From: an uncultured Bacteroidales bacterium
GTDB lineage: Bacteria; Bacteroidota; Bacteroidia; Bacteroidales; UBA932
Direction of reading: 5' to 3'
NCBI GenBank assembly: GCA_905233655.1
Contig: CAJOCS010000010.1
Coordinates: 1-42,284, forward strand
Length of the DNA stretch: 42,284 bases
Translations under genes and position numbers: made by a program
The notes under the pieces: generated by a model
Told to the model about the DNA's origin: nothing
What the model saw: only the letters and a program-made list of their open reading frames with translations
The model's database searches: none
Shown here: positions 33,101-40,469 of the stretch, one piece after another
How the letters are laid out: the number at the start of each line of letters is the position of its first letter
Position numbering within the stretch: the stretch's first letter is position 1

Positions 33101-33458
33101 CATCCGGGAAGTCACTCGCAATATGCGTCACATATACGAGGACGTATACGCACGAATCCGGGCCGAAAGGGAAAGCGCGTCCTACTGCGCGCCTTTCGTT
33201 CGCAACCAATACCTCTACAAGGGGGCCGATGCCAGGGCTGAATGCAGGAAGTATCTGAGAAAGAGCGTCTACCAGCAGCTCGACGCCATTCCGGACGGAG
33301 GAGAAATCCGGATTGAAGAAGCCGGATGCGGAGTCTATGCTCTGCTTCTTGCCCTCAGCCATCCAAATACCAGGGTTACGGCCTGCGAGAAGGATGAAGA
33401 CCGTTTCCTCACCGCTACACGCTGCTCCCTTCCCGAAAACCTGACTTACGAAAGATGA
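30189..33458 (+). CDS. MMPL/RND-type exporter fused to an acyltransferase, with a methyltransferase-like C-terminal remnant
   Basis: A 1089-residue protein. Residues 1-785 form an MMPL exporter: N-terminal helix, periplasmic loop, a first helix bundle (about 235-400), second loop, and a second bundle (about 590-785) containing GQGDDYSIFITEGLMYE. Residues about 790-1010 are a PlsC-type acyltransferase (HQSHLD with His837 and Asp842; FPEGTRS at 903-909). The last 50 residues contain IEEAGCGVYALLL, like SAM motif I of a methyltransferase that ends before the domain is complete. It starts with TTG and has its own promoter. Likely role: exporting the polyene lipid and acylating it or its carrier. 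Confidence 0.93.
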   Translation: MKRLVLRIYDYLSSHKGTAAAVLLCAMLLCVWSLLRLDFEEDISAFLPQSGETRRLSEVYEHLSQDRIAVFFDGEDREDAMYAFLDLIPEGLYASQEDSGYADASAFIMSHWPYFMKPEDYSRADSLLSEEGFIASKFAADREILSGVGSSAVSAYLRSDPLGVFTPALERLRQLNPAGDVNPEDEGILLLTSPYGSSESGNNAALMALLEDAKEQVRAMYPAVTITSTGAAEVAVGNASRIKKDSFLALAIAAILIAIVLWLSYKRFADVLWILITILCGALFALGLIAAFKSTVSIIILGIGSMIIGIAVNYPLHYVDHLKYQGDKRTALAQQVNPLLVGNITTVGAFLGLLLMRAPALRDFGFIGAAMLLGTIIFTLIFLPVFVQKAKQPRNTIKLDLDRNIHLSPLERKCIFAAFCTVTMLFTFLEDRVGFDADLHNINYMSAEQEEGFARLAALGSASDNELCIVAEAPSANEALELGESAIPEGYAWIGDFIPPSSVQQERLSAWNEFLQRHPSLWDDCRDAAVAAGFTEKAFEPFHGVVSTEAVVLDYEDFAPLSQSLGKNLIFDDGYRVLVAAALPRSNSFAHVLQQDFNRIGLVCSFIVFFFLWLSFGRLELALVSFLPLAAGWVWILGGMGLLGWQFNIVNIVLASFIFGQGDDYSIFITEGLMYERATGKKILPSFKNAVALSAILMFAGIGALVVAKHPAMRSLGSLTMLGMFIVVVMAFYLPPVLFRFITTQKGKERALPLTFANVISTAYISVVFVVAMVLLSCWAFVYFHTGRNTERKRRHFHRLIQWVAKSALRLVPGGKYTVSNPLGETFSKSAVYICNHQSHLDVLAVLSLTPKVIFMTNEWAWNFPLYGYVIRKAEFLPASYGYEKGSEQLKDLVRRGYSIAIFPEGTRSMDCSIGRFHRGAFLAARELDLEILPLYIHGFGYTLPKHDFLLRRAPLYMEVGERFRIGADEDIREVTRNMRHIYEDVYARIRAERESASYCAPFVRNQYLYKGADARAECRKYLRKSVYQQLDAIPDGGEIRIEEAGCGVYALLLALSHPNTRVTACEKDEDRFLTATRCSLPENLTYER

Positions 33459-34288
33459 GACTGCTGCTTGGAATATTGCTTACGCTACAAATCTGGAGCG
33501 GCACAGGCTGCTTCGCTCCCGGCGTGACCCTGGAAGAATTCCTTCCGGAAGGGGAAGCACGCGCCGCAGTGATAGTGTGCCCCGGAGGGAGCTACCACTG
33601 GCTGGATTACGAAAGCGAAGGCGAGATGGTGGGGCGCTGGCTTGCCTCGGAGGGCATCCGGGCCTATGTGCTCCGCTATAGGGTGGCCGGGAAGTTCGAA
33701 TTCGCGGCCAAATACCGCACATTTATCCGGGGGCACCGTCACCCGGACATGATCTGCGACCTCCAGAGGGCGATGCAGCTTGTCAGGCAAAGCTTCGACG
33801 GCCCGGTTGGAGTAATGGGTTTCTCGGCCGGAGGGCACCTTGTTATGAGCCTTGCGGAATTCTGGGATACGCCTTTCCTCTCCCGCTACGGAATAGAGCC
33901 TGAGGTGAGCCTGAGGCCGGATTTCGTGGTTCCAATTTATCCGGTGGTAACACTCCGTGAAAGCTGCGTTCACCGCCGTTCAAGGCTCGGCCTGCTGGGG
34001 GAATGGACCTCCCTGAAAGCTTCCATGAGGGATTCCCTCTCGCTGGAGCGACACGTCCGTCCCGACTGTCCGCCGGTTTTCCTCCTTAACTGCCTCGATG
34101 ACCCCATTGTAGATTACCGGAACTCCGTCCTTCTGGACAGTGCCCTGTGCAGCAGGGGTGTTCCGCACAGATATGTTCAGTACACTCACGGCGGCCACGG
34201 CTTCGGAGCCAATCCCTCAAAGATGGGTGAGGAAACCTCCCGTTGGCAGGCCGAATTTATAGCTTGGTTAAATGAATATGGATATTGA
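33455..34288 (+). CDS. Secreted alpha/beta hydrolase (BD-FAE/Axe-like esterase)
   Basis: A 277-residue hydrolase with an N-terminal signal peptide (about residues 1-22). The nucleophile elbow is GVMGFSAGGHLV; the oxyanion loop is VIVCPGGSYHWL; the acid is in LNCLDDPIVDY and the histidine in THGGHGFG. Relatives include acetyl-xylan esterases and dienelactone-hydrolase-like enzymes. In this cluster it could remove or transfer an acyl group outside the inner membrane; this is inference. It overlaps the exporter gene by 4 bases and the ligase gene by 17. Confidence 0.87.
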   Translation: MRLLLGILLTLQIWSGTGCFAPGVTLEEFLPEGEARAAVIVCPGGSYHWLDYESEGEMVGRWLASEGIRAYVLRYRVAGKFEFAAKYRTFIRGHRHPDMICDLQRAMQLVRQSFDGPVGVMGFSAGGHLVMSLAEFWDTPFLSRYGIEPEVSLRPDFVVPIYPVVTLRESCVHRRSRLGLLGEWTSLKASMRDSLSLERHVRPDCPPVFLLNCLDDPIVDYRNSVLLDSALCSRGVPHRYVQYTHGGHGFGANPSKMGEETSRWQAEFIAWLNEYGY

Positions 34289-35573
34289 GTACAAAAGTCC
34301 AGAAGAGATAAAACTCTTCCAGGAAGGCCTGTTGAAAGAGGCCCTGAAGTACCTTAAGGAGCATTCCCGCTACTATCAGCGGATATTCCGCAGCTACCGG
34401 ATAGACATCGACAGGATTCAGACGATAGAAGATTTGCAGAAAATCCCTTTCACCGAGAAGAAGGACCTCCAGCTGTTCAACGATGAGTTCCTCTGCTGCC
34501 CCAGGGAGAAGATAGTGGACTATGTAACCACCTCCGGCACCCTTGGCGACCCGGTGACCTTCGGCTGCACCAGCAAAGACCTCGACCGCCTTGCCTACAA
34601 CGAGAAGAAGAGTTTCTCCTGTGCGGGCGTGAAGCCGGGCGACGTGGTCCAGCTGATGACCACCATCGACAAGCGCTTCATGGCAGGCCTGGCATATTTC
34701 CTGGGAATCAGGGAGATGGGCGCAAGCGTTATAAGGGTTGGAAACGGCATCCCGGAGCTTCAGTGGGACACCATCCAGCGCCTTAAGCCGGACACCATCA
34801 TGTGCGTGCCCTCATTTATCCTTCGCCTTATCCAGTATGCCGAGGAACACGGAATCGACTACAGAAATTCCAGCGTGAAACGCATCATCGGCATCGGCGA
34901 GGGGCTCAGGGAGCAGGATTTCAGCCTGAATCTGCTGGGGCGCCGAATCAAGGAAAAATGGGATGTGGAGCTGTTTGCAACCTATTCTTCCACTGAAATG
35001 GGCGCCACCTTCTCCGAATGCCCCTACGGCTGCGGCGGCCATGTGCACCCGGAGCTCATAATAGTCGAGATAATCGGCGAAGACGACCTTCCCGTCCCGG
35101 ACGGACAGCCCGGCGAAGTGGTGGTGACAACTCTCGGCGTCGAGGGGATGCCCCTTCTGCGTTTCCGTACGGGAGACATCGCCGCAAAGGTCACGGAGCA
35201 GTGCAAATGCGGCCGATGGAGCTACCGCCTCACCCCTCTTGTGGGACGCAAGAACAATATGATCAAGCTCAAGGGAACCACCCTTTATCCGCCGGCTGTA
35301 AACGATGTGCTGGACAACACTCCCTATGTGGAGAACTACGTCGTATATGTGCAGGAAAGCGATGCCGGCACCGACGACGTCCTGGTGAAGCTCGGCCTCA
35401 AGTACACCCCTGAATTCGACCCTGTGAAAGACCTGAAGGACCGTTTCCGTTCCCGCATCAGGGTGGCTCCGAGGGTGGAGATAGCCCCGAAGGAGGACAT
35501 AGCCCGCATAATGTACCCCTCCAAATCCCGCAAACCCGTTAAATTCATAGATTTACGCAAGAAGGATGTTTGA
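34272..35573 (+). CDS. Phenylacetate-CoA ligase-like (PaaK-type) adenylate-forming enzyme
   Basis: A 433-residue ANL enzyme of PaaK type. It has the P-loop-like YVTTSGTLGDPVTFG, TYSSTEMGATFSECPYGCGGHVHPE with a Cys-rich patch, LRFRTGDIA and the C-terminal GRKNNMIKLKGTTLYP. It activates a carboxylic acid, probably aromatic, as an adenylate and passes it to CoA or an ACP, and may therefore supply the polyene starter unit. Starts at 34272 or 34278. Overlaps both neighbours. Confidence 0.9.
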   Translation: MNMDIEYKSPEEIKLFQEGLLKEALKYLKEHSRYYQRIFRSYRIDIDRIQTIEDLQKIPFTEKKDLQLFNDEFLCCPREKIVDYVTTSGTLGDPVTFGCTSKDLDRLAYNEKKSFSCAGVKPGDVVQLMTTIDKRFMAGLAYFLGIREMGASVIRVGNGIPELQWDTIQRLKPDTIMCVPSFILRLIQYAEEHGIDYRNSSVKRIIGIGEGLREQDFSLNLLGRRIKEKWDVELFATYSSTEMGATFSECPYGCGGHVHPELIIVEIIGEDDLPVPDGQPGEVVVTTLGVEGMPLLRFRTGDIAAKVTEQCKCGRWSYRLTPLVGRKNNMIKLKGTTLYPPAVNDVLDNTPYVENYVVYVQESDAGTDDVLVKLGLKYTPEFDPVKDLKDRFRSRIRVAPRVEIAPKEDIARIMYPSKSRKPVKFIDLRKKDV

Positions 35574-36672
35574 CGATATTCGCCCCTACAACGACTCCGA
35601 GATCCCTGCCGCAATGCAGCGGATCGTGGCCGACCAGTATTTTCCTCTGGTATGTGACTACCTTTTCCCGGAAAAGAAACAGGCCGATATAGCCTCTACT
35701 CTTCTTTCCTGCCGCAGCGCGGAAGAGTTCCAGCTCAAATTCATGCACCCTGCAATCTACTCGCTGGTGGACAAGACCACCGACGGGCTGAGCGTGAACG
35801 GCATGGACAAGCTGGAAAAAGGCAAGAGCTACCTCTTCGTCTCCAACCACAGGGATATTGTGCTGGACGCTGCCTTCCTTCAGATTCTGCTTGTGGACGC
35901 CGGCCTGAAGACGAGTGAAATCACATTCGGAGCCAATCTTATGCAGGGGCAGCTGGTAATCGACTTCGGCCGCTCCAACAAGATGTTCCGGGTGGAAAGG
36001 CCAAATACAGTGTCGTCGGCAAGGGATTTTCTGCTTCGCTCGCAGTATCTCTCGGCATATATCCGCTACACCATCACGCAGAAGGGCGAGTCGGTGTGGA
36101 TTGCACAGCGCAACGGACGCACCAAGGACGGCCTGGACGCCACCGACCAGGGAATAATCAAGATGTTCGGAATGAGCGGCGGGGAAGACAGAGTCCAGGC
36201 CCTTGCGGAGCTCAATATCGTGCCGCTTTCCATCTCCTACGAATGGGAGCCCTGCGACATCCTGAAAGCCCTGGAGCTCTATGCCAGGCAGAGCGGGCAG
36301 CCCTATATCAAAAAGCCCGGAGAAGACCTTAACAGCATCCTGACCGGCATCCGCCAGCCCAAGGGACGGGTTCACATGGAGGTCTGCGACGTTCTTACGG
36401 CAGAAGACATTCTTCCCTTCGAAAACATGTCCACAGGAGGTTTCAACAGGGAAGTGGCGGCCATTATCGACAGCCGCATAAGAAGCGGCTACAGGATTTG
36501 GCCCAACAGCTACATCGCAAAGGACATTCTGTCCGGAAAACGCAGCGGAGAAGGCTATACCCCCGCCCAGTGGGATGCATTCACAGCACGTCTCGAAGAG
36601 CAGACAAAAGAATACCCGGAGGGTCTCCGGGCAGTTCTTCTTGAAATCTATGCCAATCCGTTAAGTTACTGA
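35566..36672 (+). CDS. Glycerophospholipid acyltransferase-like protein (last cluster gene)
   Basis: A 368-residue acyltransferase. The active-site motif is VSNHRDIVLDAAF (His95 followed by Asp), and IAQRNGRTKDG corresponds to the second acyltransferase motif (FPEGTRS in PlsC), where the usual Phe-Pro-Glu is replaced. It resembles the Bacteroidota family annotated as 1-acyl-sn-glycerol-3-phosphate acyltransferase or cytosolic GPAT. It overlaps the ligase gene by 8 bases. It may be a lipid enzyme of the cluster or a neighbouring housekeeping acyltransferase; operon placement favours the former. Confidence 0.85.
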   Translation: MFDDIRPYNDSEIPAAMQRIVADQYFPLVCDYLFPEKKQADIASTLLSCRSAEEFQLKFMHPAIYSLVDKTTDGLSVNGMDKLEKGKSYLFVSNHRDIVLDAAFLQILLVDAGLKTSEITFGANLMQGQLVIDFGRSNKMFRVERPNTVSSARDFLLRSQYLSAYIRYTITQKGESVWIAQRNGRTKDGLDATDQGIIKMFGMSGGEDRVQALAELNIVPLSISYEWEPCDILKALELYARQSGQPYIKKPGEDLNSILTGIRQPKGRVHMEVCDVLTAEDILPFENMSTGGFNREVAAIIDSRIRSGYRIWPNSYIAKDILSGKRSGEGYTPAQWDAFTARLEEQTKEYPEGLRAVLLEIYANPLSY

Positions 36673-36744
36673 CGGCTCTGAAGCTCAATCGGGCCAGGGT
36701 GCCGCGTGGTCTGTACAAGCACCTGTGCATAACCGTTGAAAACG

Positions 36745-37503
36745 CTACTCCTCTGCAGGAGCCATAGTAGTGTAGACTGCGGTCACGTCCTCGTCGTCCT
36801 CCAGGAGGCCGGTGAGTTTCTCGAGGGTGGCACGCTGCTCGGGGGTAACCTCTTTGAGGTCCACGTTGGGGATCTGCTCGAAGCCGCCGGAAATGAGCTC
36901 GTAGCCGGCCTCTTCGATGTATTTCTGGATCTGTCCGTAGGAGGTGTAGTCTCCATAGATGGAAATCTCCACGCTCACGTTCTCGTCCTCGTCCTCGACT
37001 TCCTGCTTGAACACTTCCTCGGCTCCGAAGTCGATGAGTTCGAGCTCGAGTTCATCGATGTCGATGGGCTTTGCAGGATCTTCCTTGATGCGGAAGACAC
37101 ACTTGTGGTCGAACATGAAGGCAACGCTGCCGCTGGTCTGGAGCGAGCCGCCGCACTTGGTGAAGTAGCTTCGCACATTGGCCACGGTACGGGTGTTGTT
37201 GTCGGTTGCAGCCTCTACGAGGTATGCGATGCCGAAGGGGCCGAAGCCTTCGTAGACAATCTCCTTGAAGTCGCCGCTCTTGGCCTCGGTGGCCTTCTTG
37301 ATGGCGCGTTCGATATTGTCCTTGGGCATCTGCTCGCTCTTTGCCTCAGCGATGAGGGCGCGGAGACGGGGGTTGCCGGTTACTTCGGGACCGCCCTGCT
37401 TGACGGCGATGGTGATTTCCTTACCGAGTTTGGTAAAGGTCTTGGCCATGTGGCCCCAGCGCTTGAGTTTTCTCTCTTTGCGGAATTCAAATGCTCTTCC
37501 CAT
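36745..37503 (-). CDS. YebC/PmpR family transcriptional regulator or translation factor
   Basis: A 252-residue protein with the family N-terminus MGRAFEFRKERKLKRWGHMAK, then TKLGKEITIAVKQGG and ERAIKKA, and the anionic C-terminal domain. The family (TACO1 in mitochondria) was described as DNA-binding regulators, and recent work links members to translation of polyproline stretches. It is convergent with the cluster end (72-base gap, no terminator seen) and lies 2 bases after the TPR gene. Confidence 0.95.
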   Translation of the reverse strand: MGRAFEFRKERKLKRWGHMAKTFTKLGKEITIAVKQGGPEVTGNPRLRALIAEAKSEQMPKDNIERAIKKATEAKSGDFKEIVYEGFGPFGIAYLVEAATDNNTRTVANVRSYFTKCGGSLQTSGSVAFMFDHKCVFRIKEDPAKPIDIDELELELIDFGAEEVFKQEVEDEDENVSVEISIYGDYTSYGQIQKYIEEAGYELISGGFEQIPNVDLKEVTPEQRATLEKLTGLLEDDEDVTAVYTTMAPAEE

Positions 37504-37505
37504 GA

Positions 37506-38186
37506 TTACTGAGCGTTTTGGATACGGGTGATGTACTTGTCGATTTCAGCGGCCTCAGGGGAGGTGGCGTAACGGTCCTTGACCTCTTTGTAGAAGGAGA
37601 GGGCCTCGTCGTTCATGCCGAGGGACTCGGCGGCGATACCTGCCTTGATGAGATACTCAGCCGCATAGGGAGTGTCAAATGCAGTCTTGGCGGCTTTCTT
37701 GAACCACTGGATGGCGGTTTCAACCTCTTCCTTGTTCACATAGGCGTCGCCGATGCAGCTCTGCGCACGGGCGAGCAGAATGGGATCTTCACCTTTGTAC
37801 TTCTTGAGGAAGGAAATGGCGTCGTCGTAGGCACCGGTCTGGAGGGAGGCAACGCCGGCGTAGAAATACACGGACTGGCCGCCCTTGGCACCATACTGGT
37901 CGATGATGTCCAGGAAACCGAGGAAGTTGCCGTCGCCGTTAAGGGCAGTCTCATAATCGCCCTGGGCGAACCAGGTCTCGGCCTGCACCATCTGCTCCAT
38001 GGCCTCGGCCTTCTTGGGCTGGAGGATGAAACGGTTGTAGCAGATTACCAGAAGGGCAATAACGAGGACCGCGGTGATGCAGCCATAGATGTATTTGCTG
38101 TTCTTGTTGAAAAACTCTTCCGTCTTGGAAACCGCCTCAGCAACGTTCTGCTGGCGGATTTCCTCTTCTTTAACTTTCTTTGCCAT
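37506..38186 (-). CDS. Membrane-anchored tetratricopeptide-repeat protein
   Basis: A 226-residue protein with a cytoplasmic charged N-terminus, one membrane helix (about residues 34-52), and at least three TPR-like repeats outside (QTGAYDDAISFLKKY, KEEVETAIQWFKKAAK, MNDEALSFYKEVKDRY), resembling YfgM-type proteins. It probably acts as a periplasmic scaffold or chaperone partner. It is transcribed from a promoter divergent from recF and followed by the yebC-family gene. Confidence 0.9.
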   Translation of the reverse strand: MAKKVKEEEIRQQNVAEAVSKTEEFFNKNSKYIYGCITAVLVIALLVICYNRFILQPKKAEAMEQMVQAETWFAQGDYETALNGDGNFLGFLDIIDQYGAKGGQSVYFYAGVASLQTGAYDDAISFLKKYKGEDPILLARAQSCIGDAYVNKEEVETAIQWFKKAAKTAFDTPYAAEYLIKAGIAAESLGMNDEALSFYKEVKDRYATSPEAAEIDKYITRIQNAQ

Positions 38187-38238
38187 AGTATAGTTTTGTA
38201 TTATTATTTCCTTTTTCCTGCCCTGGCGGGCATAACAG

Positions 38239-38274
38239 TCTGCAAAAGTAGGAAAAATTCTTTATATTTGCAAT
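38239..38274. promoter_or_regulatory. Overlapping divergent promoters of recF and the TPR gene
   Basis: Plus strand: TCTG (38239-38242), 20 bases, TATATTTG (38263-38270), 20 bases before recF. Minus strand: ATTG (38274-38271), 20 bases, TACTTTTG (38250-38243), 56 bases before the TPR gene. The two promoters lie over each other, so polymerases cannot occupy both at once. Confidence 0.65.
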
Positions 38275-38290
38275 CGAAACACAAGCCACA

Positions 38291-39391
38291 ATGCCGTCAC
38301 TGAGTAAAATACTCGTACAGGATTTCCGGAACATCTCATTCCAGGAAATTGAGTTCTCGCCTAACATCAATTGCATAAGCGGGAACAACGGCACGGGCAA
38401 GACCAATCTGCTGGACGCAATCTACTATCTTTCCCTCTCCAAAAGCGCCTTTCCGCTCCCCGACAAGGCCAATATCCGCTATGGGGCCGATGCCTTCTCC
38501 ATCGGGGGAACATATAGTATGGAAAACGGTCTGGAAGAGCGTTTTTCGGTGCATGTGGGCCCGGAAGGGAAGCGTATCGCAAGGGGAGACAAGGTCTACC
38601 CCAGGGCGGCCGACCACATCGGCATCCTGCCGCTTGTTATGGTGTGCCCGGGGGACATCGGCCTCATAAGCGAATCCGGAGAAGGAAGAAGGCGTTTTTC
38701 CAATGCGGTCCTTTCGCAGATGAGCCGGAGCTATCTCTATTCCATCCAGACATACCTTAAGCTGCTTTCAGACCGCAACCGCATCCTGAAAAGCCCGAGC
38801 CCCGACGACGAACTGCTCTTCGTCCTGGACAAGCGGATGGAAGACGCCGCAATTCCGGTCTTCGAAGCCCGCAAGAAACTTTGCGGGCAGCTGCGTCCTG
38901 TGGTGAAAGAGTATTACAAGATGATTTCCGGGGGCGGGGAAGAGGTGGACATCCGCTATCGCTCGGACCTTTCGGAAGGTCCGCTCACGGAGATTCTCGC
39001 AGCCTCCCGCGAGCGTGACCGCATACTGAAATATACCTATGCAGGCCTGCAGAGGGACGATTTTGAGTTCACCATGAACGGCCATTCCATTCGCAGGGCC
39101 GGCTCCCAGGGGCAGCAGAAATCCTTCCTTCTCTCGCTCAAGTTCGCCCAGTACGAGATAATGAAGGACGGCTATGGTTTCCCGCCCATCCTGCTCCTCG
39201 ACGATGTCTTCGACAAACTGGACATGACGCGCATCTCGCACCTTATTTCCATGGTGGCGGGCAACGAATTCGGGCAGATTTTCATCACCGACTCCAACAA
39301 GGTGCGGCTGCAGGGAATAGTCGAAAAGATTACCGACGAGAGAGCCTACTTCGAAGCCTCGGCCGGGGAGTTCAGAAAGATTCTTGAATAA
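38291..39391 (+). CDS. recF: DNA replication and repair protein RecF
   Basis: A 366-residue SMC-like ATPase. The N-terminus ILVQDFRNISFQEIEFSPN leads into Walker A GNNGTGKTNLL; SQGQQKSFLLSLKFAQYE is the signature and PPILLLDDVFDKLD the Walker B. RecF helps load RecA at gapped DNA via RecOR. It is followed by the DUF721 gene with a one-base overlap (TAATG), a common arrangement in Bacteroidota. Confidence 0.96.
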   Translation: MPSLSKILVQDFRNISFQEIEFSPNINCISGNNGTGKTNLLDAIYYLSLSKSAFPLPDKANIRYGADAFSIGGTYSMENGLEERFSVHVGPEGKRIARGDKVYPRAADHIGILPLVMVCPGDIGLISESGEGRRRFSNAVLSQMSRSYLYSIQTYLKLLSDRNRILKSPSPDDELLFVLDKRMEDAAIPVFEARKKLCGQLRPVVKEYYKMISGGGEEVDIRYRSDLSEGPLTEILAASRERDRILKYTYAGLQRDDFEFTMNGHSIRRAGSQGQQKSFLLSLKFAQYEIMKDGYGFPPILLLDDVFDKLDMTRISHLISMVAGNEFGQIFITDSNKVRLQGIVEKITDERAYFEASAGEFRKILE

Positions 39392-39726
39392 TGGCAGACC
39401 CGGTTCGCATCCACAGGAAGAACGCCCTGAGCATGGAAGAGGTGGTGGACCGCTTCATCAAGCAGATGAAACTGGCCGCCGGACTCAACACCCAGCGCAT
39501 ATTCGCCGCGTGGGACGCCTGTTCAGGGGCGGCTCCATTCACTCTCAAGCGCTTCTTCAGGGATGGTACGCTGTACATTACCCTTTCGTCGTCGGTAGTT
39601 CGCAACCAGCTCTATTTCCAGAGCGACTCTCTGGTGGAAAAAATGAACCTCTGGCTCTCCAACGACGGCCTTTTCACCGACGACAACCGCAGTGTTGGAT
39701 ACATCAGCCGGCTCGTCCTTAAATAA
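39391..39726 (+). CDS. DUF721/DciA-related protein
   Basis: A 111-residue protein matching the DUF721 family: SMEEVVDRFIKQMKLAAGLN, AAWDACSG, and VRNQLYFQSDSLVEKMN. Family members such as DciA help load the replicative helicase. It overlaps recF by one base, consistent with a replication or repair role. No odd features are seen. Confidence 0.87.
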   Translation: MADPVRIHRKNALSMEEVVDRFIKQMKLAAGLNTQRIFAAWDACSGAAPFTLKRFFRDGTLYITLSSSVVRNQLYFQSDSLVEKMNLWLSNDGLFTDDNRSVGYISRLVLK

Positions 39727-39757
39727 TTTGAAATCTCCGTTTTTTTTCGTACATTTG
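39727..39757 (+). promoter_or_regulatory. Promoter of the arginase-fold gene
   Basis: TTTG (39727-39730), exactly 19 bases, then TACATTTG (39750-39757). Only 4 bases separate the box from the ATG at 39762, so transcription should start at or beside the A of the ATG. Confidence 0.7.
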
Positions 39758-39761
39758 AAAG

Positions 39762-40463
39762 ATGAATACAGATGTACTGATAGCGGATATGTCGGGAGTT
39801 TACGGGACCCAGAGGCTCCCGGAAGCCCTTGAAGCCGCAGGCATCCGTTTCAAACTTTTGGATTTCAAGGATATGGAAGGCACCAGCTGTTACTGCAGCC
39901 CCGCATCGGAGACGTTCCTCAGGGAGCATCTTCCGGAGCCCCTTCCGCCCGTACGCTGGATTGACAGCGGAGACTATCACTACCTCAGCTGCATACTGGC
40001 ATCGCTCCAGAAAGCCCCTTTCCACTTCGTCCTGCTGGACAATCACCCTGACAACCAGGATTCCGCCTTCGGCCCGGTGCTGAGCTGCGGAAACTGGATG
40101 AAACGCCTGGAGGGGAACCCTTTCCTCAGAAGCAGCGTCACCATCGGCCCGGAGGGGTGCGAAGCGCCCGACCTGGACGAGTGGATGGCCGAAAGAAGCG
40201 GAGAGAGGCTCTACATTTCCCTCGACAAGGATATAATGGGAAAAGATTTCGCCAGGACAGACTGGTCCCATGGCTCTTATACTCTCGATGAGGTAAAAGG
40301 GCTTCTGGAAATGATGCTCTGCGGCCCAATGGAATGCGTTGCAGTGGACATATGCGGAGAACTCTCGGACGCAAAAGGGGCAGGAGAGCGCGACCGCGCA
40401 GTGAACCTTGCCACCAACCTCGAACTTCTGAAAACGATAAACAACCACATAACTAAACATTAA
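39762..40463 (+). CDS. Arginase/agmatinase-fold (ureohydrolase family) protein
   Basis: A 233-residue protein with ureohydrolase metal motifs: an early SGDYHY, DNHPDNQ (the D-x-H-x-D pattern) and SLDKDIM (D-x-D), and DICGE near the C-terminus. It is shorter than arginase (about 300), so the substrate pocket probably differs; arginine, agmatine and formiminoglutamate are candidates that cannot be separated here. It has its own promoter and is predicted to be leaderless. gcvT follows after 6 bases. Confidence 0.83.
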   Translation: MNTDVLIADMSGVYGTQRLPEALEAAGIRFKLLDFKDMEGTSCYCSPASETFLREHLPEPLPPVRWIDSGDYHYLSCILASLQKAPFHFVLLDNHPDNQDSAFGPVLSCGNWMKRLEGNPFLRSSVTIGPEGCEAPDLDEWMAERSGERLYISLDKDIMGKDFARTDWSHGSYTLDEVKGLLEMMLCGPMECVAVDICGELSDAKGAGERDRAVNLATNLELLKTINNHITKH

Positions 40464-40469
40464 TCAATT

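Noticed and set aside
40464..40469. A glycine riboswitch before gcvT
   Set aside because: Only 6 bases separate gcvT from the preceding gene, leaving no room for one.
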